Part shown: one piece after another, positions 1-7,410 of the stretch
Layout of the letters: each line of letters opens with the position of its first letter
Position numbering within the stretch: position 1 is the stretch's first letter
DNA from: Puniceicoccales bacterium
Lineage (GTDB): Bacteria; Verrucomicrobiota; Verrucomicrobiia; Opitutales; LL51
Length of the DNA stretch: 29,662 nucleotides
Assembly (NCBI GenBank): GCA_031259665.1
Contig: JAIRLD010000005.1
Location: 1 to 29,662 of the forward strand
Direction: 5' to 3'
The notes under the pieces: model-generated
What the model saw: only the letters and a program-made list of their open reading frames with translations
Databases searched by the model: none
Told to the model about the DNA's origin: nothing
Position numbers and translations under genes: made by a program

Positions 1-106
1 ATCCCTTTTTGGCTTTACGCTTTCCAAATTCCGTCCCCAAATTTCGGCTTTTGCCTCTTTTTCTCTCGCTATTTTTGCCTTTAATTTTCCCCCTTAATTT
101 CGCCAT
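1..106 (-). CDS. Possible start of a very basic protein, cut by the window edge
   Basis: Reading leftwards from an ATG at 106-104, the frame stays open to the window edge for about 35 codons. It gives a peptide rich in Lys, Arg and Gly (it begins MAKLRGKIKGKNSERKRG). No good ribosome binding site precedes the ATG (only GCGG), and basic low-complexity frames can arise by chance in such DNA. It could be the N-terminus of a nucleic-acid-binding or ribosomal-type protein, or not a gene at all. I do not recognise it. Confidence 0.25.
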   Translation of the reverse strand, partial: MAKLRGKIKGKNSERKRGKSRNLGTEFGKRKAKKG

Positions 107-350
107 CCGCGTAGGTATATATTGCATATGTTAAAGTTGCTTTATTTGAAAATTTGCTAAAATACTTTCAAGTGAATGATAGGCATTTTATACTATAATT
201 AGATCCCAATATTCCCAATGCCGCTGGTGTAACACCGTGGCAGCTATAGGGATTGTTTTATTCTTTTGGATGATACTCCTTGGGGATTCGCCATCACCGG
301 GGTAAAAGATAAGACTTGAAGGGAATTATTTTTTCATTCCCATGTTATGA
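107..350 (+). other. Intergenic DNA with a promoter-like box and foldable segments
   Basis: No convincing gene. A TATAAT box at about 187-192 lies in AT-rich DNA. Just downstream, 220-242 folds into a short hairpin (GCCGC-T-GGTG, loop TAA, CACCGTGGC), flanked by GATCCC and GGGATT, which can also pair. A second inverted repeat, GGGAAT/ATTCCC, lies at about 320-341, directly before rnpB. The stretch may hold the rnpB promoter with a 5' precursor, or a separate small RNA. It lacks the diagnostic core of SRP RNA or tmRNA, so I give it no name. Confidence 0.35.
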
Positions 351-720
351 GTTTTGCCCGGAGGGAATTCGATGGGGGAAGAATAATATGGTTTTCTCCC
401 ATAGGAAAGTCCGGACACCGCAGAGCAGGATTCCGCATGAAAGTGCGGGGGCTATTGGTCAAGCGATAGTCACGGAAAGTACAACAGAAAGGATACCGCC
501 GCGAGGTAAGGGTGAAAAGGTGAGGTAAGAGCTTACCGGGCACAAAGTAATGCGTGTTGCTATGGAAACCCAATCCGGTGCAAGACAAAATAGGGGACGG
601 GGTTGCTCGCCCGATGGTTCCGGGTTTGTCGCATCTTCTGAGAAGAAACAGCGTGAGTTGTTAGAGAAATGAATTCCGAGCCGCAAGGCTTACAAAATCC
701 GGCTTATATCTGGGCAAAAC
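351..720 (+). ncRNA. rnpB: RNase P RNA (bacterial type A-like)
   Basis: This is the catalytic RNA of RNase P, which removes 5' leaders from tRNA precursors. The conserved landmarks are in order: GGAAAGTCCGGAC near 403-416, the ACAGAAAGGATACCGCC block near 482-500, GGTAAGGGTGAAAAGG near 505-520, GGTAAGAGCTTACCGGG near 523-539, CAAGACAAAATAGGGG near 581-597, and the 3' segment ACAAAATCCGGCTTAT near 692-707. The ends are set by a 12-bp P1 helix: GTTTTGCCCGGA at 351-362 pairs with TCTGGGCAAAAC at 709-720. A P3 hairpin is visible around 372-402. Length is about 370 nt, normal for the family. Decayed copies of its 3' end recur downstream in front of array genes 2-5. Confidence 0.95.
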
Positions 721-879
721 TTATTTGAGTCGAAAGCGTAGAAAGAAATAAAAAAGTGATTAATTTTGTATTTTTTCTTGACTGCTATGAAAGATGGAGA
801 CAGCGTGGGAGCATATTGTAGAAATGGCTGCAAAAATAGGGAGCCATAAAACAATAGAATAATATAGAAAGGACAAATT
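721..879 (+). promoter_or_regulatory. Leader and promoter of array gene 1
   Basis: A TTTTTTCTTGACT stretch (-35 TTGACT at 778-783) follows the end of rnpB. There is no strong -10 at the standard distance. AAAGGA lies about 7 nt before the ATG at 880. The leaders of genes 3 (2712-2866) and 4 (4137-4309) align with this one almost end to end, including CTTGAC, a TATTGTAGAAATGGCT-like block and the AGAAAGGA ribosome site. These paralogs therefore probably share the same control. Confidence 0.55.
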
Positions 880-1479
880 ATGAAAAAGAATATTAAATTA
901 ATCGCAGCAGTGTTTCTGCTGGGAATACAAACACTTATGGGGAGTTTTATGGGGAGTTTTCGAATGCCTAAAGATTTCGATCTCCTTACTGAATCGGAAA
1001 AGGAAGAATATAATGCCATACAGGCGATAGGTTACCGGAGGGCGTATAAGTATGCCCGTGGCCGAGCGAATGCTGTTTTCTTGCAATTATTGCGCGAAGT
1101 TTTAGGATTCGTCGATGCTGATCCAACGCGGAAGAATATCCGAGGATTTATTTGCGGCATAATGCGGAATGGTCGATTCATTGCGAGAAATACTGTGCAA
1201 GTAAGTTACTTACTGGATAAATCAAAAGCTTCGATAAATGCTGATTTTATTAGGCTGGGCTATAAAATTGTACCTAATTCGTCCAAGCGTATTGAAGAAG
1301 TTTTTCCTGTATTTAACAGAGTTCCTAAACATGCAAAGCGATGTTGGGTTTTAATCGAGTTTCCTGAAGCGGTAGGGCAGGAAACATCAGAAGTTGTTCC
1401 TCTGACGGCCTTGTCAGAGCAGAGGGAGGATGCTGCTAGCTTTTTTAATGATGAGGGTTTTGAGTTTTTCAATTGGTGA
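880..1479 (+). CDS. Secreted protein of the array, with a helix-turn-helix-like block, no ankyrin repeats
   Basis: 199 residues. The first 21 (MKKNIKLIAAVFLLGIQTLMG) form a signal peptide nearly identical to those of array genes 3 and 4, but the mature part is unrelated to their ankyrin bodies. Start ATG at 880 with AAAGGA just upstream. Residues about 84-150 form a compact basic block, and its segment SYLLDKSKASINADFIRLGY reads like a helix-turn-helix; a conserved-looking CWVL follows at about 152. From memory this block resembles modules common in trichomonad proteins annotated as initiator-binding (winged-helix) domains. That resemblance is unverified. If real, the protein could be exported and act on host DNA. 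The acidic C-terminus ends EGFEFFNW. A strong terminator follows, so it is probably monocistronic. Confidence 0.75.
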   Translation: MKKNIKLIAAVFLLGIQTLMGSFMGSFRMPKDFDLLTESEKEEYNAIQAIGYRRAYKYARGRANAVFLQLLREVLGFVDADPTRKNIRGFICGIMRNGRFIARNTVQVSYLLDKSKASINADFIRLGYKIVPNSSKRIEEVFPVFNRVPKHAKRCWVLIEFPEAVGQETSEVVPLTALSEQREDAASFFNDEGFEFFNW

Positions 1480-1503
1480 TATTAATTGACAACATACAAT
1501 TGA

Positions 1504-1539
1504 TCCGGGATCGTTTTAGAAAACATCCCGGGTTTTTTT
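1504..1539 (+). terminator. Rho-independent terminator after array gene 1
   Basis: CCGGGAT at 1505-1511 pairs with ATCCCGG at 1525-1531. GTTTT/AAAAC extends the stem on the loop side, and seven T follow. It lies 25 nt after the stop codon. Confidence 0.9.
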
Positions 1540-1613
1540 GTTTGTAAAAGCACGAGAAAAATTTAAAATTTTTATTGATTTTCAGTGAGTATATCTGAAA
1601 TATTCTAATCCTG

Positions 1614-1636
1614 AAGGCTTACAAAATCCAGCTTAT
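1614..1636 (+). repeat. Copy of the rnpB 3' segment before array gene 2
   Basis: This 23-nt stretch differs from rnpB 686-708 at a single base (CCAGC for CCGGC). It is the least decayed of the downstream copies and lies about 90 nt before the pseudogene start. Confidence 0.75.
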
Positions 1637-1726
1637 TCCTAAATAAATACGTTTTTTTATCTAGTTTTTGCGGTTTAATAAAAAAAGCTTGTTTTTTTAT
1701 TGAATATTAATATATTATCGTACGTT

Positions 1727-2630
1727 ATGAAACTAAAAGATATTAAAAAAGCCAGTAAAGGTATAATTGCCGCTTCATTATTGTGGAGTTCTCTACCTCT
1801 TATGGGGAGTGGTTTTTTTATCGTCAGAAATGAAGTGAACGAAGATGTGCGGAAACTTATAAACGATATACGAACAGGAAATATTCCAAGCTTTGATTTT
1901 TATATGAATGCGGACATTTTGAATTACAATGATCCGCGTTGACATTGCTTGTTATTTTATACTGCGAATTGCAGGAAAATATCCAAACATATTAAATGCT
2001 AAGGATCGCAACAGGAAAAATCTTCTGGATTATGCAATTGAAGCAAATCTGGTCGATCTCGATATCATATTAGATAGCCCAGGATTGATGTTTTCCGTGT
2101 GCAGCAGCAGTAGAGAACGGTTTATGGATATAATCATTCGTTCTGGAAAATTAAGATTGCTTTCAAAAGCAATTAGGAATGAGCTGTCAGAAGATCAAGC
2201 GCCGATATTGTTAAAATATGCCCAAGAAAGATTAGTTGATAATCTGAACTGCATTGGCAAGGGATCGTTGGACTATTACGCTTTTGCAAAAAACTGTTCT
2301 AGTTTGATGATCATGCTTTCAAATTGGATAGTAGAAGAAGCAAATACTAGGAATGAAAAGGAATTAATTGAGGTAATTTGTGACTCCGACCCTGAAAAAA
2401 TCTGCCGTTTATTAGCAATAGATGGCTTGAATATAAATTATCAAGATCGAAGAGGGCGTACGCCTCTCATGTGGGCTGTTGTAATGGGAGATTTAGCCAC
2501 GGTAATTGAAATTTTGGACAAAAGACTCAATCTAGGGTTGCGCAATGGAGAAGGAAAAACGGTTTTTGATATAGCCAACTAGAATCCAAGTAGAGATATT
2601 CGAAGTGCACTGCACCAGTTGCGGTTTTAA
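1727..2630 (+). pseudogene. Broken ankyrin-protein paralog (array gene 2)
   Basis: Alignment with array genes 3 and 4 shows three lesions. The start region (ATG at 1727, signal-peptide-like MKLKDIKKASKGIIAASLLW) has lost the AAAGGA ribosome site. After NYNDPR a deletion of roughly 25 codons removes the block that reads GRTLVMAIMEAAKRGFISRENA in gene 3 and shifts the frame, giving a stop at 1940-1942. The rest continues in another frame to a premature TAG at 2580-2582, where the paralogs carry a sense codon; codons homologous to the paralog C-terminus run on to a TAA at 2628-2630. The ankyrin segment INYQDRRGRTPLMWAVVMGD is still well kept, so the decay looks recent. The second part (1929-2582, 217 residues) could still be translated from an ATG, but it would lack a signal peptide. 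Confidence 0.8.
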
Positions 2631-2647
2631 TTCATGGAAGGATATTC

Positions 2648-2711
2648 AAAATTGAAAAATGAACTTTCGGCTGAAAAGCTTGCAAAATTTGATTTATATC
2701 TAGTATATTTT
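2648..2711 (+). repeat. Decayed rnpB 3' end before array gene 3
   Basis: ATGAACTTTCGGCTGAAAAG and the CTTGCAAAATTTGATTTATA that follows align with rnpB 670-708. The match continues without a break through the gene 3 leader into its coding sequence, so this is part of one duplicated unit. Confidence 0.7.
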
Positions 2712-2866
2712 AGCTGAAAGCATGGAAAGAAATAAAAAGTGATTAATTTTATATTTTTTTCTTGACCATTACGAAAAAGCGGAAATACGTACTGTGGGTG
2801 TATTGTAGAAATGGCTACAGGAATAGGGAGTCATAAAACGATAGAACAATGTAGAAAGGACAAATT
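2712..2866 (+). promoter_or_regulatory. Leader and promoter of array gene 3
   Basis: Homologous to the gene 1 leader. The -35-like TTGACC is at 2762-2767, after a T run. The block TATTGTAGAAATGGCTACAG follows, and AGAAAGGA lies about 7 nt before the ATG. Confidence 0.55.
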
Positions 2867-4006
2867 ATGAAAAAAAATATTGAATTAATCACAGCAGCGT
2901 TGCTGCTAGGAACGCAAACACTTATAGGAAGTGATTTTTTTGCTTTCAGAGATGGAGCCTTGGGGAGGTTATGGCAGGAAATGCGAGCATTTCTGGGGAA
3001 TGATTTTTTTCCTCTCGGAGGTGGAATCGGGGCAGCATCAAGGAATCCTTCTGTTCGCGATCCTTCTGTTGACGGACTTTTTGTTCCCGAAGTTGAAATG
3101 AGTGAAGATGAGCAGAGCCTTATAGATGCCATAATAGTAAGCGATATTCCAAGGGTTATTAGGTTTTTGAATATGGACATTTTGCGGTACAGCGATCTGC
3201 GTTTTCGTGAGGGAAGAACGCTAGTAATGGCAATAATGGAGGCTGCTAAACGTGGATTTATTAGTCGTGAAAATGCTTGTCTTCTTATAGGAGAGTTTGG
3301 AAGGAGATATCCGGATATGCTAAATGATACCGATCACAACAGGAGAAATGCTTTGGAATATGCGATTGAGATGGACTTGCCCGATATGGTTGAAGCTCTG
3401 TTACATTGCGAAGGAGTGAGAGTTTTCTTGTACGGTGACAATGCAAGACTGTTTGTAAAGATAGTCATTCGTTGTGAAAATTTAGTATTAATTCAAGAAG
3501 CATTTAAACGTGGGATGGAAAAAGAGCAAGTGGAGAAACTTTTAAGATTTGCTCAGAGGGAATTAGATCAGATCAAATCGTCGATCAGTGTTTCGAATTT
3601 CTGTGTTGGATGTTTGTTGCCAAAAGCTGTTCCGGAGGTTGAAAAGATAAGGGTTTGCTTTAGGTTGATAGCTATGCTTTCGAGGTGGATACAAAGAGAA
3701 GCAGATACTAAGAATGAAAGGGAATTGATTGAGGCAATTGTTATGTTAAACATTGAAGAGGTCCGTCGCTTATTAGCAGTAAGGGGCTTGAATATAAATT
3801 ATCAAGATCAAAGGGGGTATACGCCTCTCATGTGGGCTGCTGCAATGGGGGATTTGGACATAGTGTGTGCAGTTTTGCGTAGAAACCCCGATCTAGATGT
3901 GAGAAATGGCAATAGAGGAACGGTTTTTGATGTAGCCCAAGGAAATCGAAATAAAGATATTATAAATGCATTGGATCAAGCTCGGCGGGGTCGAAGGACT
4001 CGGTAA
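2867..4006 (+). CDS. Secreted ankyrin-repeat protein (array gene 3)
   Basis: 379 residues. Signal peptide at 1-22 (MKKNIELITAALLLGTQTLIGS). A spacer of about 80 residues with no counterpart in gene 4 follows. The shared body starts near residue 85: an ankyrin-like helical block (residues about 90-180) and a C-terminal ankyrin pair (about 283-371), the clearest signature being INYQDQRGYTPLMWAAAMGD. The tail is basic (ARRGRRTR). Start ATG with AAAGGA upstream. Ankyrin repeats bind other proteins, and exported ones in symbionts and pathogens often target host factors; the target here is unknown. Array gene 4 is its closest relative, and a terminator identical to that of gene 4 follows. Confidence 0.9.
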   Translation: MKKNIELITAALLLGTQTLIGSDFFAFRDGALGRLWQEMRAFLGNDFFPLGGGIGAASRNPSVRDPSVDGLFVPEVEMSEDEQSLIDAIIVSDIPRVIRFLNMDILRYSDLRFREGRTLVMAIMEAAKRGFISRENACLLIGEFGRRYPDMLNDTDHNRRNALEYAIEMDLPDMVEALLHCEGVRVFLYGDNARLFVKIVIRCENLVLIQEAFKRGMEKEQVEKLLRFAQRELDQIKSSISVSNFCVGCLLPKAVPEVEKIRVCFRLIAMLSRWIQREADTKNERELIEAIVMLNIEEVRRLLAVRGLNINYQDQRGYTPLMWAAAMGDLDIVCAVLRRNPDLDVRNGNRGTVFDVAQGNRNKDIINALDQARRGRRTR

Positions 4007-4033
4007 GGAAGAAATTTAAATTTCAATAATAAA

Positions 4034-4062
4034 GTCGCCATTTTAGCAATGGCGGCTTTTTT
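4034..4062 (+). terminator. Terminator after array gene 3
   Basis: GTCGCCATT at 4034-4042 pairs with AATGGCGGC at 4048-4056, followed by six T. The same sequence occurs after array gene 4. Confidence 0.9.
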
Positions 4063-4087
4063 AATGCATGGAGGGATATTCAAAATT

Positions 4088-4136
4088 GAAAAAATGAACT
4101 TTCGGCTGCAAAGCTTACAAAACTTGGCTCATATCT
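4088..4136 (+). repeat. Decayed rnpB 3' end before array gene 4
   Basis: ATGAACTTTCGGCTGCAAAG and the CTTACAAAACTTGGCTCATA that follows align with rnpB 670-708. The homology runs on into the gene 4 leader. Confidence 0.75.
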
Positions 4137-4309
4137 AATGTGTTTTAGTTGAAATACGTAAAAACAAAAAAAGATTAATTTATGTATTTTTTTCTTGACA
4201 ATTACAAAAAAAAGAAAATACAGTACAAGCATATTGTGAAATCGGCTACGAAAATGAGGGTCGTAAAACAATAAATTATAAAACAATAGAAATAGAGAAA
4301 GGAAAAATT
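4137..4309 (+). promoter_or_regulatory. Leader and promoter of array gene 4
   Basis: Homologous to the leaders of genes 1 and 3. It has a perfect -35 TTGACA at 4195-4200 after a T run; TACAGT about 18 nt later may serve as -10. AAAGGA lies about 6 nt before the ATG at 4310. It is slightly longer than its relatives because AAACAATA is duplicated near 4268-4292. Confidence 0.55.
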
Positions 4310-5338
4310 ATGAAAAAAAACATTAAACTAATTACGGCAGCGTTGCTACTGGGAACGCAAACACTTATAGGAAGTAATCTTTTTGTTTCAAGAGGTGCCA
4401 GTTTTTTTGTTCCAATAGGTACTGCAATGGATGCAGATCAGCGGATGATTGTAAATGCTATACAAGCAGGAAATATTCCGGGGTTTAATCTTTATCTGGG
4501 TGCGGACGCTTTGTATGGCGTCGATAATGTACGTTTTGATAGAGAAAGAACGCTAGCGATGGCAATAATGGAGGCTGCTAGACGTGGATTTATTAGTCGT
4601 GAAAATGCTTATTATTTTATAATGGCGAGTGCAAGGGCATATCCAGACATGGTAAATGGTAAGGACCTCAACGGAAAAAGTCTTTTGGATTATGCAATTG
4701 AAGGAGGGGGGATCGATCTTATCGAATTTATATTAGAAATCGAGGGATTGAATTTTTCCGTGCACGATAACAACATAAAACGGTTTATGGATCTGATTAT
4801 TCATTTTAGAAAATTAGAATGGATTAGAAAAGCAAATGAATACGGGATGCCAGGGAGGCAAATGCGGAAACTTTTAGAATATGTTTTGGCAAGAAAGGCT
4901 TACCTCGAATCATGGAGAAATTTTTTCTCGCACACGTTTGAATTTCTCTTTCCAAGATCCGTCACAAGGCCTACAGAAGCAGAGGTTTGCTCTGAGTTGG
5001 TAACTGTGCTTCAGGGGTTGGGGGCAGAAAAAGCAAGAACTAAGAATGAAAGGAAATTGATTAAGGCAATTGGCGAATTCAGCCCTGAAAAGATCTGCCC
5101 TTTATTGGCAACGAAGGACTTAAATATAAATTATCAGGATCAAAGGGGATATACGCCTCTCATGTGGGCTGCTGCAATGGGGGATCTTGCCATAGTACTT
5201 GAAATTTTGGTTAGAGGTCCTGATCTGGATATGACAAATAGCGATGGAGAAACGGTTTTTGATATAGCCCGAAAAAATCGAAATGAAGATATTATAGATG
5301 CATTGGATCAAGCTCGGCAAGGTCAAATGACTCGGTAA
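4310..5338 (+). CDS. Secreted ankyrin-repeat protein (array gene 4)
   Basis: 342 residues. Signal peptide MKKNIKLITAALLLGTQTLIGS (1-22). The body starts with MDADQRMIVNAIQAGNIPGF and follows gene 3: a helical ankyrin-like block with AMAIMEAARRGFISRENAYY, a region LNGKSLLDYAIEGGG, a divergent middle, and a C-terminal ankyrin pair with INYQDQRGYTPLMWAAAMGD and SDGETVFDIARKNRNEDIID. The tail is basic (ARQGQMTR). At the DNA level the last 250 nt and the 3' flank are close to gene 3, while the middle has diverged. That pattern suggests either gene conversion at the ends or fast change in the middle. Probable secreted or surface protein-binding factor; target unknown. Confidence 0.9.
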   Translation: MKKNIKLITAALLLGTQTLIGSNLFVSRGASFFVPIGTAMDADQRMIVNAIQAGNIPGFNLYLGADALYGVDNVRFDRERTLAMAIMEAARRGFISRENAYYFIMASARAYPDMVNGKDLNGKSLLDYAIEGGGIDLIEFILEIEGLNFSVHDNNIKRFMDLIIHFRKLEWIRKANEYGMPGRQMRKLLEYVLARKAYLESWRNFFSHTFEFLFPRSVTRPTEAEVCSELVTVLQGLGAEKARTKNERKLIKAIGEFSPEKICPLLATKDLNINYQDQRGYTPLMWAAAMGDLAIVLEILVRGPDLDMTNSDGETVFDIARKNRNEDIIDALDQARQGQMTR

Positions 5339-5365
5339 GGAGGAAATTTAAATTTTCGCAATAAA

Positions 5366-5394
5366 GTCGCCATTTTAGCAATGGCGGCTTTTTT
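5366..5394 (+). terminator. Terminator after array gene 4
   Basis: GTCGCCATT pairs with AATGGCGGC around a TTAGC loop, followed by six T. It is identical to the terminator after gene 3, and the roughly 75 nt that follow it are also nearly identical between the two sites. Confidence 0.9.
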
Positions 5395-5418
5395 AATGCA
5401 TGGAGGGATATTCAAAAT

Positions 5419-5460
5419 CGAAAAAATGAACTTTCGGCTGCAAAGCTTACAAAGTTCGGC
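5419..5460 (+). repeat. Decayed rnpB 3' end before array gene 5
   Basis: ATGAACTTTCGGCTGCAAAG and then CTTACAAAGTTCGGCC align with rnpB 670-704. Beyond it, CTTATATTTTTTATTTTTGT leads to a TTGACA at 5494-5499, the likely -35 of gene 5. Confidence 0.65.
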
Positions 5461-5548
5461 CAAAAATTCGACTTATATTTTTTATTTTTGTTCTTGACAC
5501 ATGAAGATAATTAAAACACAAAGATAACTGTTGTTAAGAGTGAATCGT

Positions 5549-7228
5549 ATGAAGAAAGTATTTGTAAAGAAAAATATAAAATTGGTTGTGGCTTCCTTAT
5601 TTTTAGGAATGCAGGTACAAAGTGGTAGTGGTAGCAGTGGTACTCCGTTGGATTTGTTTTTATCTTATGATCAGTGGCAATGGTATCGAGTCTCATTCGA
5701 AAATGTTGAAGCGATGGAAAATTTTGAATTACCGATGGGAGACTCTGGAGGACTTCCGTTAAGGCTGGTAATGTCCGCTAATAATGCTAGAATTGATAAC
5801 TTATTAAATCCCCCTATATGCTTGCGGGTGGGGAATTGTTCAGTCTGGGCTAGATTGCAGGTTGCCGAACATAACATACAACTTCTAGAAGGTTCAGTTT
5901 TAAGTGCTTATGAAGAACAATTTTTGGGTAGAGTAAGGGCTAGGGATGAACATGGGGTGTGTTTTTACTTGGACTCCGGTCTTATCCAAGAGGAAGATTT
6001 TCGGTTCAGTAACGGGAATACTTTGTCAATGGAATTAACGCAAGCATTTTCTTATGATGAATCCAGTGCTTTGCGTGTGTTAGCGGAATTTCATGAGCGA
6101 TGGCTTTATGATCCATATAAGTGTAACAATGAAGGGAGAAATGCTGAGGGGTTAGCTTATAAGTTAGGGCTTCATAGAGTTAGGCAGTTTTATGCGGGGT
6201 TGCGGGAAAGTTTACGCTCCGTCCGAATCTTAGGAAATGTAGATTCCAATGGACGGCAAATGGAGATTGCATTGGCGACAAAGGATGTGCCAATGGTAAT
6301 ATATTTGCTGAAAGTTGTCGATCCTCAAAGAATTCGATTTCAGGGGACTGGAAATACTTTTTTGATGGAAATTATAGAAGGTTTCCATGAAGATGAAGCT
6401 ATTCGGATTATACAAGCATGTTTTAAGTGGGGTGGTTACAATCCATATATGTATAATAATAATCGAGAAAATGCCCAAAGAGTTGCATTGCGAATGGGAT
6501 TCGATTCCGTTGTTCAACTTTTTACGGAAGATATACAGCATGAAAGACAACTTTGTGCGCTTGGAAAATTTATCAAGCGGAAAATCTTGTGGCATGTGCT
6601 TGCCAGAGGGGAGGAAGTGGTGCGAAATGATGCTAGTGAGATGGAGGGAATTAACGATTTAGTTGCTAGATTTTTTGAACAGATGGAGCTTTATATAAAA
6701 AGAGGAGGCGGGAATTTTCCCGTGGACAATCTTGTGACACCCATAACAGGCCAAACGCCCTTAACGTTTGTCGTTAGAAGTGGCGATCTATCCTTAGTGA
6801 AGCTATTAGTAAATGCTGGCGCCAATGTGAATGTACCCAATTTCCAAAGAGAGTCTCCCGTAGATATAGCCCTTCGAGTTGTCGATGAGGAAGGACGCAA
6901 AGAACCTAGAGATGTGGCTCGTCTATTGAATTATAGAAGTATTGTTGCGGCTTTAGATATCCGGCTGCCTGAAGAAAGGCTAGAGGAGGCAGTTATCAAT
7001 GAGAATTTGGATGAAGTAAGAAATATTCTGCAACAAGGAGGAGTTGTTGATATAAATTGGCGAAATAATGGTTATACCCTATTAATGTGGGCCGTTACGA
7101 CGGGGAATGTAGATATTGTAAGAGAACTTCTAGAAGCGGGAGCAGATAAAAGTATTACATATAAAGGACAGACAGCTTTAGATATAGCCAAGAAAAATCA
7201 TTTGCAGCCTGTTATAGATCTATTGTAG
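5549..7228 (+). CDS. Large secreted ankyrin-repeat protein (array gene 5)
   Basis: 559 residues from ATG 5549; a TTG at 5531 in the same frame is less likely because AAGAG at 5536-5540 sits 8 nt before the ATG. The signal peptide is MKKVFVKKNIKLVVASLFLG, followed by a Ser/Gly stretch. Residues about 140-330 contain two diverged copies of a module of about 100 residues, marked by GNTLSMELTQAF with YDPYKCNNEGRNAEGLAYKLG and by GNTFLMEIIEGF with YNPYMYNNNRENAQRVALRMG. The C-terminal 170 residues carry classic ankyrin repeats (TPLTFVVRSGDLSLVKLLVN, YTLLMWAVTTGNVDIVRELL). It keeps the general plan of genes 3 and 4 and is longer. Likely exported protein-interaction factor. Confidence 0.9.
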   Translation: MKKVFVKKNIKLVVASLFLGMQVQSGSGSSGTPLDLFLSYDQWQWYRVSFENVEAMENFELPMGDSGGLPLRLVMSANNARIDNLLNPPICLRVGNCSVWARLQVAEHNIQLLEGSVLSAYEEQFLGRVRARDEHGVCFYLDSGLIQEEDFRFSNGNTLSMELTQAFSYDESSALRVLAEFHERWLYDPYKCNNEGRNAEGLAYKLGLHRVRQFYAGLRESLRSVRILGNVDSNGRQMEIALATKDVPMVIYLLKVVDPQRIRFQGTGNTFLMEIIEGFHEDEAIRIIQACFKWGGYNPYMYNNNRENAQRVALRMGFDSVVQLFTEDIQHERQLCALGKFIKRKILWHVLARGEEVVRNDASEMEGINDLVARFFEQMELYIKRGGGNFPVDNLVTPITGQTPLTFVVRSGDLSLVKLLVNAGANVNVPNFQRESPVDIALRVVDEEGRKEPRDVARLLNYRSIVAALDIRLPEERLEEAVINENLDEVRNILQQGGVVDINWRNNGYTLLMWAVTTGNVDIVRELLEAGADKSITYKGQTALDIAKKNHLQPVIDLL

Positions 7229-7329
7229 GGAGAAAACTCTTAATTTATGTTAGGCCTTTTGAATTTCCATTCCGGATAATTAGTGGGAATGTAGCAGAAA
7301 ACAAGACATGAAGGTTTTGATTAAAAAAA

Positions 7330-7357
7330 TTGACAAAAATAAATCTGTGGTTATTTT
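7330..7357 (+). promoter_or_regulatory. Promoter of array gene 6
   Basis: TTGACA at 7330-7335 and TATTTT at 7352-7357, spaced 16 nt, in AT-rich DNA about 55 nt before the start codon. Confidence 0.5.
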
Positions 7358-7410
7358 TTAAATGGAAATTCAGTATAGAGAAATGAGTTGAGTTTGTGGA
7401 GGATATGGAA

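Noticed and set aside
195..345. 6S RNA, SRP RNA or tmRNA upstream of rnpB
   Set aside because: None of the diagnostic core sequences or ends of these RNAs is present; only generic hairpins are.
6387..6662. A 91-codon frame inside array gene 5
   Set aside because: Shadow frame of the ankyrin gene, without its own ribosome site or signal.
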